DNA of 64,000 bases from Rhodocollybia butyracea (lineage: Eukaryota > Basidiomycota > Agaricomycetes > Agaricales > Omphalotaceae), in NCBI GenBank assembly GCA_015501585.1, contig JADNRY010000024.1, positions 248,001 to 312,000 of the forward strand, read 5' to 3'. This document shows positions 35,939 to 46,794 of the stretch, piece by piece. The notes below the pieces were generated by a model. That model was not told the DNA's origin, searched no databases, and was given only the letters and a program-made list of their open reading frames with translations. How positions within the stretch are numbered: position 1 is the first letter of the stretch; each line of letters begins with the position of its first letter. The translations under genes were made by a program, and so were the position numbers.

Positions 35939-36822
35939 AGCTGGCGCTGAGGTTGTCGTAGTTCAGGAGGCTGAGGTTATGCAAGTTCTTTTTCACACGG
36001 GTCAACAACGCGCTCAGGTGACTGTTGTGGTGGAACTTCTTCAGCTGGAAGTGTGAGACTAACATACCCTTCTTACTTACTTTGTGACTATCTTTCGTTG
36101 AATCTTTTATTAGAAAGCTTTTCTCCTCCAACCGAATGCATTTTCACAACGGAGAAAGACGCGATTTTCCACCCGTATAGACCCGATGAGCTTCCTCAAC
36201 TTCTCCCCAAACTCGATGCCTGCTTTGTCTATAAAACCGGATCAGGGAGAGAAGGAGTAAAGTAAGACCGGCCAGATGGTTCCTATTTAGGAAACAGCCA
36301 AATTCAGATAATGATGGGGACAGCTTCGGCGTTGTGAAGGTTGTGGAGATTGCGAAAAGCCTAGGACTTTCTCCTAGAATCTCATGGTGCTTTTGGATGA
36401 ATTGATGGTATTCGAGGTATATTCTCCACTGATTGCTCTCCAAAGACTAACATATATCAGCCATACCGCTTACCGCTTTGACAGCAAGCGTACAGGATGC
36501 TTTTCCAAGGTGCCAGGGGACTGTCCCATGTCGATGTTTATGGCTAATACATAACGTCCTTTCAGCTGGTATCAGGTGCTGGAGGTGTACGTACTAAGGG
36601 TGTCTATCTTCTATATATCCTAGAATACCTACACGTACTACGTGTTACTCCACTGTTACTCCTTTAAACGGGATGTCAAGTGCTCAATATTTGAAGAATG
36701 TCGATAATTATGGCTGCTAGTAGGATATCAAGTGTGTGCTAAAGTGTCTAAAATCTATGTATATTTTACATGTAGATGTTCCGAAACTACTATACTCTAC
36801 GCCTCCATGACGCCTCCATGGA
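35939..36822. other. Intergenic, possible coding debris
   Basis: A stretch at about 36110-36260 (+) reads CIFTTEKDAIFHPYRPDELP and ends at GT, so it could be an exon, but I cannot tie it to a gene or family. Confidence 0.3.
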
Positions 36823-38165
36823 CTAACCATAAACAGTATATAGCTGCAGAATCTCCTTGATTCTCGGTCAATCTTCTCCAAGATGGAAACAGTGTCGTCC
36901 TGAAGACATTCGTTATCGATACAAGGATACTACTTCCAAAGGAGCTCACCCAAAGTTTCCTCGAAAAAGCCTCCCCGGAATCACCCAACAACAAATCACT
37001 CTCTTCTGCGACGCCCAAGCAGCTAGAAAGATAACGACCATGCCACTCAGCCAGCCCTCCGTCGCCAGTATGGGCGCCTAGCATCAGGGTTGCTCGCACA
37101 AGAACACTCCCACCGACTTCTGCTGGTCTCGCTACAGCAGCTTTCAGCAGTGGAACCCATATATTACCAGGAAAATGAGCTTCAGTTTCACGAGTGAGCT
37201 TAGAGTAGCAAAACCCTGGATTTACGGAGGAAATTACGATGTTAACTTCTGGTAGGAGACGGCTAGCTAGTTCACGGCAAATGATATAACCAAGACTGGA
37301 AAAACGATACTTATCATCAAATCGGGTCGGAGTGAAAGGTCTACGTACATTTTGAGAGTATAGTTCGCTGCCTCATGACGCTGTTTCAAGACATGAGTGC
37401 CAATCAGAATATACTCAAGTATAAACATTGAAATGCACCTCGCAGTGCAATATTCTTTTCGACTTGCGGCTTCAAGGATATTGGGCGTAGTGCGGAAGAA
37501 TTCAAAGGCTTGGATGACAGCGAATAATGGACATCGCTAGAAACGAGTACAAGTCTCGACGGAGCCGAGGGGGCTGAAGCTTTGACGAGATTTGGGAGAA
37601 GAAGAATACAGAGTAGGACATTCGAGAGGTAGTTCACTTGAAGGCTACATATTATTTAATGACAGGGGTTTCAAAATCAGAATAGAGTTTCAGGATAAAC
37701 GTACGCAGATTCCCATCCGTCCGAGTTTGAGTGTACTTATGAGTGGCCAAGCAGCATTAGCGAGGAGGCAGTGAATATCTTGTGCGGGCCGAGTGCATCG
37801 ACGAACGCTGAGACGGAACGGAATGAAGTGAGATCGAGGTTTGCCCAGTAATTGCTCTTGGCACTGTTATGCCCCGCCACTGTATTTGTCGGTTACGAAG
37901 TTGAATTCGAGCTTAATTTTCTTGACTTACCGAACTTTTCAGCCTCTTCAACTTTACTCATATCTTTGCTCGTTAGTATCAGTTTTGCTACAGTTGTCGA
38001 AGGAAGATCGTGAAATTGCTTCGCAGCTTCGAGGCCTAAGCCGCTTGTTGCTCCTGTTACAATGATTGTTTTTCCATAAGAATCCGTGCTGGTCTCGTTA
38101 GTTGAGGCTTTTGGAATAATTGTCCATTGTTCGCGTAAGAATCGCAGTATGTTCATACGTCCCAT
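36823..38165 (-). pseudogene. Short-chain dehydrogenase/reductase, apparently frameshifted
   Basis: NAD(P)-dependent oxidoreductase of the retinol-dehydrogenase-like SDR group. The start is MGRMNILRFLREQWTIIP at 38165. The cofactor motif is TIIVTGATSGLGLEAAKQF; LHCLLANAAW corresponds to the NAG motif, and VNYLSNVLLCILLLPNL, RLVLVSSDVH and NIVISSVNPGFCYSKL follow in order. The C-terminus is WHGRYLSSC...LW/DDTVSILEKI. Two points cannot be read through by splicing: around 37760 (HKI to HCLLANAAW, two extra bases AT) and around 36865 (DRE to IKEILQLYTVYG, one base missing). The gene is divergent from the acetyl-CoA synthetase. Sequencing error is the alternative to decay. Confidence 0.6.
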
Positions 38166-38318
38166 GATACTTGCACTGATAGTCAAACAAGGGGGGCTAA
38201 AAAAGGAGTAGAACGATCGATTCGGGGAATTAATTGCGCCCGCGTAATGAAGTACGCCGCATTTCGGAACCCCGTTTAATTTGTTTGGATCGGCCCGTCC
38301 TGGCTTGAACGCTCCAAG

Positions 38319-38326
38319 TATAAAAG
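38319..38326 (+). promoter_or_regulatory. TATA box of acetyl-CoA synthetase gene
   Basis: TATAAAAG in the 326-bp divergent intergenic region, 166 bp upstream of the ATG at 38492. A leader of that length is plausible for this gene. Confidence 0.4.
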
Positions 38327-38491
38327 CGCTGGCTCTTAAAAGCAATGTCTCGTCTTCCCTTTTCTCCATTGTCTGTTTACCAGATTGTTCAAAAGTATAG
38401 TTGTTGGCACTTGAAGGAAATATAATCACCATCTCACAGGCAAGCTGTTATCATCTATCACCCCCTTTCCTACATAACACCTACGACAGTC

Positions 38492-41352
38492 ATGGCTACC
38501 ACAGCAAGCAAACTTCCAAGTCCCGCCCGGCATGATTCGCTAGGGATTCCAATGCACGCCCCAGGCTCAAGGCTTTCCAAAGCTACGAACAAGTACAAGG
38601 ATACTCATCCCGTGCCAGAAAAACGTTCGTAAACCCCCTAAACTACTTCAACTCATCGTTAACTCTGTGTTTAGCCCACGTCGGACCAGACATTGAAGCA
38701 TACAAATCGGCTCACAGCAAAACCGTTGGTCCTCATTCAGATGCTTGGTGGGCTCAACAGGCAAGAGAGAACCTCTCCTGGACCAGAGACTTCACCACCG
38801 TAAGAACTGGCGGATTTCCTACAGCAGAAGAGCTTAAGGAGGGCCAAGGTAACGCCTTTGTTTTGCTGCTCTGACATAATCTTAATCCCCAAAAAAGATC
38901 CCTCCACGCTACCCATTACCTGGTTCCCTGATGGTAATCTCAACGCATGTTACAACTGTGTGGACCGCCATGCTTTCCAGAATCCCGACAAGACCGCTAT
39001 CATCTATGAAGCTGACGAACCCGGCGAACATAAATATATCTCCTATGGAATGCTCCTCAATGAGGTCTGTCGTGTAGCCAATGTTTTGAAAGGCATGGGT
39101 GTCAAAAAGGGTGACACGGTGAGTTCCCTGATCCCCTTCTCTTTGCGGTGAAGCTCAAGCAAAGCTATCAGGTTACTATCTATCTGCCAATGACATGGCA
39201 AGCAGCCGCCGCGTTCCTCGCATGCGCACGTATTGGTGCAATTCATTCTGCTGTATTTGCAGGTTTTAGTTCGGAGAGCTTGAGAGATCGGTGAGTGTTA
39301 CCCACGTGTTGTTTTACCTTTGATCGCGTTCCTTTCTTTCCAATTCTCTAATTTTTTTTCTCGTAGTATTATTGATTGCGGCTCTACCGTACTCATTACT
39401 GCCGATGAAGGTCGTCGTGGAGGTCGATCAGTGGCCACCAAGGTTATCGCCGACCAAGCCTTGAAAGAATGCGGAGATGGTTAGTCAATAATATTCAACG
39501 ACGTGATCCTGTTTAATTCCCCTCCCAGCTAACCCCGTCAAGCATGTCCTCGTTCTCAGTCGCACCGGTTCCAAAACCGTTGCGGAGCAGCACTTTACTC
39601 CTGGACGCGACGTTTGGTGGCATGAAGCCATCGCAGATGTGCCTGCGTACTGCCCTCCTGCAGAGGTCAACAGTGAAGACGGTTTGTTCATTTTATATGT
39701 AAGTCTTATCTCCGCAAACTGCTGGAGTCCTTCATAACTGTAATTTCCACCAGACATCTGGCTCCACTGGTAAACCAAAGGGAATTCTGCACACTACTGG
39801 TGGATATCTGCTCGGAGCTCTCCTCACCGTCAAATATGTCTTCGACGTGCACCCTGGAGACAAATTCGCCTGCATGGCAGATATTGGTTGGATTACCGGT
39901 CACACATACATTATCTACGGCCCGCTTGCTCTCGGAACAACGACGACCTTCTTTGAGAGTACACCAGTGTACCCGTCTCCCTCGAGGTAAGCTTTCATGT
40001 GAAACCCTTGTTAGTTCCAGAGTCTCATTATGTTATATAATCAAAGATACTGGGAAACAGTATCGAAGCATGGTCTGACCCAATTCTATTCCTCACCCAC
40101 AGCAGTGAGGTTACTCCGGAAACTGGGTACGTCTGACCATCCAACATCTGACATTTTAACTAATTGTGACTCTAGGCCACCAACACGTCCAAGACCATGA
40201 TCTCTCTTCTCTCCGAGTACTTGGTTCCGTCGGCGAGCCTATTAACCCTGAAGCCTGGAATTGGTACAGCGAGCACGTCGGGAAAGGCGAATGCGCTGTT
40301 GTCGATACGTTCTGGCAAACCGAGACTGGTTCTATCGTAGTCACTCCCCTCCCTGGAGCCATCGAGACAAAACCTGGATCGGCGACGGTACCATTCTTCG
40401 GAATTGAGACGCAGGTACTGGATTCGATGACTGGAAAGGTAAGTTGTCAATCATAGATGAAAAGCACCCATGTTAATCGGTATGTAGCCTCAGGAAGGTG
40501 AGAATGTCGAGGGTGTATTGTGCATCAAAAACCCGTGGCCTTCCATTGCCAGGACTATCTGGGGCGATCACAAGAGGTAATTATTGGAATTCGCTTCTAT
40601 TCTGGTATATCCTGAATTTTAATTTTCCAAGGTACATCGATACGTACCTCAGACCCTACCCAGGGTACTACTTCACTGGCGATGGAGCCGCTCGCGATGA
40701 GCATGGTTACATTTGGATTAAGGGCCGAGTAGACGATGTACGTGTGGTTTCTTGACTTTTCTTCTTAACTCGTTTGACCGATGATCTTTCACAGGTTATC
40801 AATGTCTCTGGGCATCGGATGTCTACTGCCGAGGTCGAATCCGCCCTCCTTCTGCACAACGGGGTGGCAGAAACTGCAGTCATCGGTACACCGGACGAGA
40901 TGACAGGACAAGCGGTCAACGCCTTCGTTACGATGAAACCGTTAGTACTTCCCCCTTCTGTCGTCCTTGTCTGGCTAATTCTCTCTACCCCAGTGAATTC
41001 ACCTATGACTCGGAGCCAGCGCTGGCGAAAGAGCTCGTTCTTCAAGTGCGAAAAATCATTGGTCCGTTTGCGGCTCCGAAGAAGATATTCATTGTGGGTG
41101 ATTTGCCGAAGACCAGGAGCGGGAAGGTGAGGTCATCTCAATCATTTTCTTAAATGCTTCTTTACTCTTCTCTACTCTTTCTAACTGATTGACTTCGATT
41201 CTGACAAATCTTTCATATTCACTTTGTAGATCATTCGTCGTATCCTTCGTAAGATCGTGGCTGGGGAGGGTGATCAGCTCGGTGATCTTTCTACTGTCGC
41301 GGAACCGGAGGTTGTGGAAGTGATCAAGAAGAAGGTAGCGGAGAGTGCGTGA
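38492..41352 (+). CDS. facA: Acetyl-CoA synthetase (acetate-CoA ligase)
   Basis: Activates acetate to acetyl-AMP and then acetyl-CoA in the cytosol, for growth on acetate/ethanol and for lipid and histone acetylation. It is complete from MATTASKLP to KKKVAESA, with about a dozen short introns. Visible landmarks: the N-terminal ACS region ([19 protein letters not shown]), the adenylation loop [55 protein letters not shown] (ATP/CoA binding), [20 protein letters not shown] with the hinge Asp in [16 protein letters not shown], and the C-terminal catalytic lysine motif [17 protein letters not shown]. Length and motif order are normal for AMP-forming ACS. No lesion seen. It shares a divergent promoter region with the SDR. 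Confidence 0.95.
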
Positions 41353-42296
41353 TACCCACATAATATGCTATTCAAACACAGGAAGAACTAGAATTTTGTA
41401 TGTATGTTAAATAATGAATATTGCAGTCTACAGTTGCCGTACCAAATGGGTAATTAGGCGCCTCGAAGGCATGTATCACGTCGTTAAAAGCATATTTTGT
41501 TGGTTGGTTAAGTGGATCGACGATGAACGTATCACCATTGGACGATGGAAGTTGGGAATGATTTTGGAGTGTCTTTGCCAGTTGGATTCTCTTAACGAAA
41601 GCGGATATAACTGGCAACAGTTCGTGACGTTATCCATAGATCATACTAGGGATTGTCACAAGCTGGACAATGATAGTGAAAACGTAGACGTTGAATCACT
41701 GGTTGTAAGTACATCCAAGTGAGATCTGCAGTGAGTCATCCTAAGTAACCAAAAAAAGTACCAGAACTTATCTCGTCAATATTAGTGGCCGGGTGGCTCA
41801 GTTCAAAACTCTAATGAAGATCAGATCCGAACATTCTAGACCCTCAGTACTCCAGCCATGCCATAGTCCTCAATAAAATAAGAGTTTAATAACTTCGTAA
41901 TATTGGCGATGTTGAGTGTATGTGTAGCTGTAGCTCAGAACTTCTGGTAGAGAAGAACTCCAAACTACTCTTCGTAAAAAACTGTTGATGTTGGTCCCAT
42001 GGAACGCGTTTTGCTGCTGTGACACGTCCCAGTAGACAAACACAAACATCAGCATTGTGTTTAGGAAGGAAGGAAAAACGAACCGCACGGTTTAGTAAAG
42101 TTTCTCCGGCCCGGGAGCCGCTTGTGGCATGAACAACGGAACTCTATCTATCTTTCTCCTAAGAAAGTACCGGAACGCTTAATATTGACTCGAAGATTCC
42201 GACAGATTCATATTAGCAGGTTAAACAAAAAAAACTGGCATATTTTAGTTAACACTACGGGAATTCTTGGTCATCTAATCTCGGGCGATTGGGCTC
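41353..42296. other. Intergenic, no recognised gene
   Basis: Overlapping open frames on both strands at 41372-41722 have no recognisable motif. The rest is AT-rich without obvious features. Confidence 0.4.
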
Positions 42297-43148
42297 TTAA
42301 TAGATTCCTGGAATGACTCTAGAAGGAACTTTCTGCTCGTACGCCTTGTATTCATGTCCAATGATCGCGTCGTCCTTGATGATGTTTTCCTGTCAACACA
42401 ATTAGACCCTGTCAGAAGGGTAAATGGAAACAAATTGTTACCTCAATAGGGATTTTGATCACGAGGGCCAAGGCAGTAGCAGCGAAAGCAAGGAGAGGTA
42501 AATACGACCAATACAATGGAATCTGTGCCAGCTCCTGAGCCAGGAAACCACTGTGACTCATGTTAGCACTTAAACGCTGCTTATAGGGAAATCAATCGAC
42601 TAACAAGTACAAGGGATGTCTAACCCAGCCGTATGGCCCGGACGACACGATCTTGGGCTTCTCGCGCAACTAGATAATATCACTCGGTAGTCAGCAAGTG
42701 AACAAAGGTCTTTTTGAGAGTGGCTTACGCCCAGGTAGTGCCATTGAGATCCGAGGTAGTGGAAAACAACGCTCATAAGCTTCCAGACGGCCATCGAAAT
42801 AAATATCCCAGCAGCGCGCACTAGGAGTTTGCCGTCTTCGCCGAAGGTTACATCCCACTCCGCAGGCAAATCGTACTGAGCAAGCCAACCAGTCGAGCTC
42901 AGGCCATTGACGGTTATTCCAAACAAGTACGCAGCTGGAGTGATGAACATGGCAACAAAGTGGATAGGTGTGACGATGCGTGCAAAGAAGTCGAGAGGCA
43001 GAGCTTTGATATTGCCCCCCTCGCGCTTGGCAACACCAGCCACAGCAATCTGCTCGTTGTATGCGTAGATCATCGAGCCGATTGTCGTAGCGGCGACAAA
43101 GCCTTCCATGATGTAAGGAGTAATGGTATATCCGAGGACGTACAACAT
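42297..43148 (-). CDS. Isoprenylcysteine carboxyl methyltransferase-like membrane protein
   Basis: Multi-pass membrane methyltransferase-type protein of the ICMT/phospholipid methyltransferase superfamily. Four exons; the start is MLYVLGYTITPY at 43148 and the stop is at 42297. At least four hydrophobic segments are visible (around TPYIMEGFVAATTIG, PIHFVAMFITPAAYLFG, AAGIFISMAVWKLMSVV, LPLLAFAATALALVI). The S-adenosylmethionine-binding signature is split by introns: REKPKIVSSGPYGWVRHPLY/FGFL and the closing E/ENIIKDDAIIGHEYKAYEQK, VPSRVIPGIY. Those motifs define the family; the true substrate (prenylated protein, lipid or small molecule) is not decidable. The first exon start is the least certain part. 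Confidence 0.75.
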
Positions 43149-43403
43149 ATTTGCGCCGGGTATAGCAGTGAAGAGAAAAGCAAAGCAAACGATGCTTGTT
43201 GAGAATTAGACCCCCCACCTTCGGGCCTTTTTATACCAAAGCAAAATACTCATACCTATACCCAGTTATGAGCGAGTAAACGGGTTTTACGGTCCAAGGT
43301 TGAGTACTGATGTTGGGCATGGGAAGTATTTCAGGAAAATCGGAGAAAAAAAGTCAGAAGCGTCGGCCGATACTTCTTTTTGTCAGATTTTCCTACATGT
43401 GCT

Positions 43404-43530
43404 GAGCAAAGACATCAGACAGCGAAGAACTTCGATTAATACAGTATGCCACCAGAATAAGTAATAGGACACGCACAGACCGACGAAGAACTTCTATTGA
43501 GCACACGAGGCGGCGTTCATGAGAAATACT
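43404..43530. repeat. Local direct repeat, copy A
   Basis: Shares ACATCAGACAGCGAAGAACT, then a GCCACCAG block and GACACGCACAGACCGACGAA, with copy B 500 bp downstream. Copy A has a ~20-bp deletion relative to B. Confidence 0.65.
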
Positions 43531-43910
43531 ATATGTTTTCGTTAATAGATGTAGACGAAATCAAAATAGAAGAACTTCCGTCGGGAACCTAATTAGTAGA
43601 TTTTGGGTCGAAATTCTACGCGTTCGGTTTCATCGGTCGGGCCATTAGTAGTCCTGTAGTCTATGGTTAGTATACAGTACCATTCCATGCGCATGAAGGC
43701 GCTTCAGCAGGTTCTCAGCTGATGACAATGAGTAAATTCGTCTAAGCCAAGCCTATATATTTCAGACGGTCAGTATGTCCGAGTCGTTACAGATGGATGA
43801 ACGAGATCTACCTCATTGACTCTGCATCAGAAAGTGAGGAGGAAAGCGTAAAACACGAAGGGCATCGTCCTCCTAGCGATATGTTCCTCCCAAGCACCCC
43901 ATGCGCTCAG

Positions 43911-44045
43911 CAAGAACATCAGACAGCGAAGAACTTCGCTGAACACAGGAGGCCACCAGGGGACATAGGCTCCGTCAAACAGGACACGCACAGACCGACG
44001 AAGAACTTCTATTGAGCACACGGGGCGGAATTCGTGAGAGAAACT
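43911..44045. repeat. Local direct repeat, copy B
   Basis: Second copy of the segment at 43404-43530, same orientation. Each copy itself contains the phrase GAAGAACTTC twice, so the unit may have grown from shorter repeats. Confidence 0.65.
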
Positions 44046-44376
44046 AGACGAATGCGTAGTAGAGTGCGCGATAGAAGAACTTCGGTGGTCAAATTTAGTT
44101 AGTTCAAATCTTATCTTGGGCCGTATCTTGGGAACAAAGTTACCCAAATCTTGTGGAGTTAAACAGAGTTAAACATTAGTTACTGTACAACCCTACGTTA
44201 CCCACAGATGCTCCGGCTTCAACATGAAAGCAGTGTGAAAGCAGCTGACAATACGACGGGTAAGTCTCGGATTCGACAAAGGGCAAATATAGATTTATAC
44301 CGACATGACAACGTGAAGATACTGAGAGAGGTACTTGTTCACTTCACAGAGGTAATTAATATCACAGATACTAAAA

Positions 44377-45402
44377 TTAAAGCGCTGCTTGTATCCAAAC
44401 AGCCACCTCATCAGCCCATTGTTCGCCCTGCCCTGACATGAGGGCGAAAGTTGTGCTGATGTGATTATGACCTCGGCCGATGATTTTAGGTACTTGCTTT
44501 TCTGTGAGAGTCGATAAGGCATCGTGGAACCGTTTCCCTACTCTTAGAAATGAGTCTGGCTCGCTCTCCGCATGTGCTATCAGGATAGGAGGAAGAGCGG
44601 AAAGTTTATCCTTTGGAAAGGTTTCGAGGAGAGGTAGCGGAGTGTTTTCCTTCGCCTTGTCTACACTGCCGAAGAATTGGTTTGTGACCTCTGGGGGAAT
44701 ACCTGGAACACCTTCCACTTCTGTATCCCAGGCGTACGCTCCAGCGATCAGAATGGCACCTTTCAGTAAGGATTGCACGCTCTCTGGGAGAAGGGACAGC
44801 AATACCATCGTGGAAACGGTGATGGCACCGGCCGAGTGACCCATTACAAAGATAGAATCGAGGCCCGCACTAGTGAAACTACCGTAGCTGAGTGAATGTG
44901 GATTTTCAGTAATCCAAACGATGGCATCACGAGCGTCTTTCGAGGGATCTGGGAACACAGCCTCGGGAGTTATGCGATAGTCTGGAATTACTGTAGTGAA
45001 TCCTTTGCGAGAAAAGTATGCTCCCACGTTGGCATAAGCCAGGTCTGCGGGGGCGGGTAGGATTCGATCACCGCTCATGTAGCTGCCTCCATAAAGAAAG
45101 AATAAAACAGGTGTTTTTCCACTTGCCAGGGGTTCGGCAGGATAATATACATCGAGCTACCTGGAGATGAGCCTTGAGGAAAAGTAAAAGAGGAACGTCT
45201 AGCCTTGTGCCTATCCGTTGTCCCGTACTTGAACGTCCTTCGTGGAGTAGACAGAATCAGTGATCTCTTTTCCTCCAACAGCGGTACAAAGATACCGATT
45301 GCTTCAGATCAGTTAGTTAGAATCTCGAAACGAGAATATGTACGGACTGGGTAAAAGGATCTTTGGGATATCTGTCTCGTTGAGCTCTGCAACCTTGTCC
45401 AT
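44377..45402 (-). CDS. Alpha/beta hydrolase (esterase/lipase type)
   Basis: Serine hydrolase of the carboxylesterase/hormone-sensitive-lipase-like group. The best start is MDKVAELNE at 45402; a 47-nt intron follows and then IFVPLLEEKRSLIL. The oxyanion-hole strand is LFFLYGGSY, the nucleophile elbow is GHSAGA in MGHSAGAITVSTM, and the C-terminal His lies in GRGHNHIS near the end. The acid residue is probably in the HAESEPD segment. The join between TTDRHK and LDVYYPAEPL needs removal of about 47 nt that begin with GC and end with AG: either a rare GC-AG intron or a mutated donor. Substrate unknown; probably cytosolic, as no signal peptide is seen. Confidence 0.75.
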
Positions 45403-46794
45403 AGTTCGTTGGATTCTCAGTCACAGTGGTTTGTGAGAGATATCTAAAATGTTCTTGTGATAACCAAAGTCATCGATTGGATCGTGAGCGTGCGAAAGAA
45501 TACCAATTTTTGTCGGACCACGAAGCACCACCACTTGCAAAGCGCGGTACTAGTAACGTTGGCGGGAAGTGCAAGGAAGAAATTGCTTTCATCCGACGTT
45601 TGACTTCGGCTCAGTGCTTCTGTTACTAAGTGACTCTGAGGCCGGCCTAGACCGGGCAACTACGGAGTGTTGAGTGATGGTCAGGACCAGTCTCTATGAG
45701 TTTCTAACTAGATATTGCAGACTTATAGGCAAGGTGTGTCAGAAATAGCCGTTCTTGTAAGCCAAGTGTTAGCTTTTTCGTCTTCAAGCCATAAAGTTAA
45801 AAAATTTACATAGACGCCTTGGGCCAGGCCTTGCTGCGGAGCGCCTGGGCCAACCCTTGAAGGTATGCATGTAGATTTCTGGATTAGCCCGAGTTTCTCT
45901 GCCATCAGTAACATCAAAGTACTACTTAAGTATGTTCCGTGTAGCGTCTTATCTAAGGATAAGATTAGTATAGATATTGCGTGAACGATATCTTCTCTGC
46001 TTCCGGCTTTCAACGATTTTCGCTTCCCACCCGACCTCCCGAAAATCGATTTACTCCTGGTAGCCAACTGGTAGCTACCGTCGCGTTTTTTCTTCCACGC
46101 GCCCACGCGCCGGGACAAGCCCAGGCAAATCGCCTTACTATCTATTGTCTTAGGAAGTAGTACTTAACATACTTAAGGCCTCTTGCAGACGTTCGCACAA
46201 GAGGACATCTGCGCCTTACTTTCGGACGGTAACGCCGGTAGTTTATCTTATCGTGTCGGCACCATCCGTGTTCCTTCCCGGGCCTGGGGCCGGAGTGTTT
46301 ACTATCTGAACTTTTGTTCCTTCTACTTAGATATGGCTGATGAGCAAGTATAGGCTGACAAGTACAAGCAACACTTCATCGTACTGCTGAAAGTCTTATA
46401 TAAACAACGTCTCTTTTACAATTATCCTTCCGCAATTCTCAACTTCATTGTTACAGTAATTACTCGACCAAATGCTCAGCGCTCAGCTTCAACAATGATA
46501 CTAGGCATTGTTACCTCAACTTGGCTATCGTCGATCCCCTTATATTCCTTTATCTTCCTTTATTCGCCTATTGTGGCCATCAAACCAAACCTCGTGGCCG
46601 CTTCGAGCTGGACAAACAATGGCTTTTGCCAGTCCACATAACCCACGTGGAAAGCACACTAGGAATGCTTAAAATATGCGTTTCCTATTCCCAAAGTTCT
46701 GTATCCTTTGCTCCTTTTCTTTGCCGTGACTCTGCGAGTTACTCACTTGAAAAACCTTCATTCATCTCTTACATTTCTATATACCTTGTTCGAT
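45403..46794. other. Intergenic, leader of the serine-rich gene
   Basis: The 45723-46118 (-) open frame is lysine/arginine-rich without known motifs and is doubtful. A TATATAA element at 46397-46403 lies ~390 bp before the next ATG, so a leader intron is possible. Confidence 0.4.

Larger units (their letters stand above)
43149..44376. other. Intergenic with a local direct duplication
   Basis: Apart from the duplicated ~130-bp segment annotated separately, no gene is recognised. A 72-codon frame at 43797-44015 lies over one repeat copy and is acidic and His/Pro-rich without known motifs. Confidence 0.4.

Noticed and set aside
41780..41850. tRNA-like opening GGGTGGCTCAGTTC
   Set aside because: No acceptor-stem partner, anticodon arm or T-loop follows.
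45910..46180. Possible inverted repeat of a small DNA transposon (ACTTAAGTATGTT and AACATACTTAAG words)
   Set aside because: The two sides are permuted palindromic words rather than a true terminal inverted repeat, and no target duplication was found.
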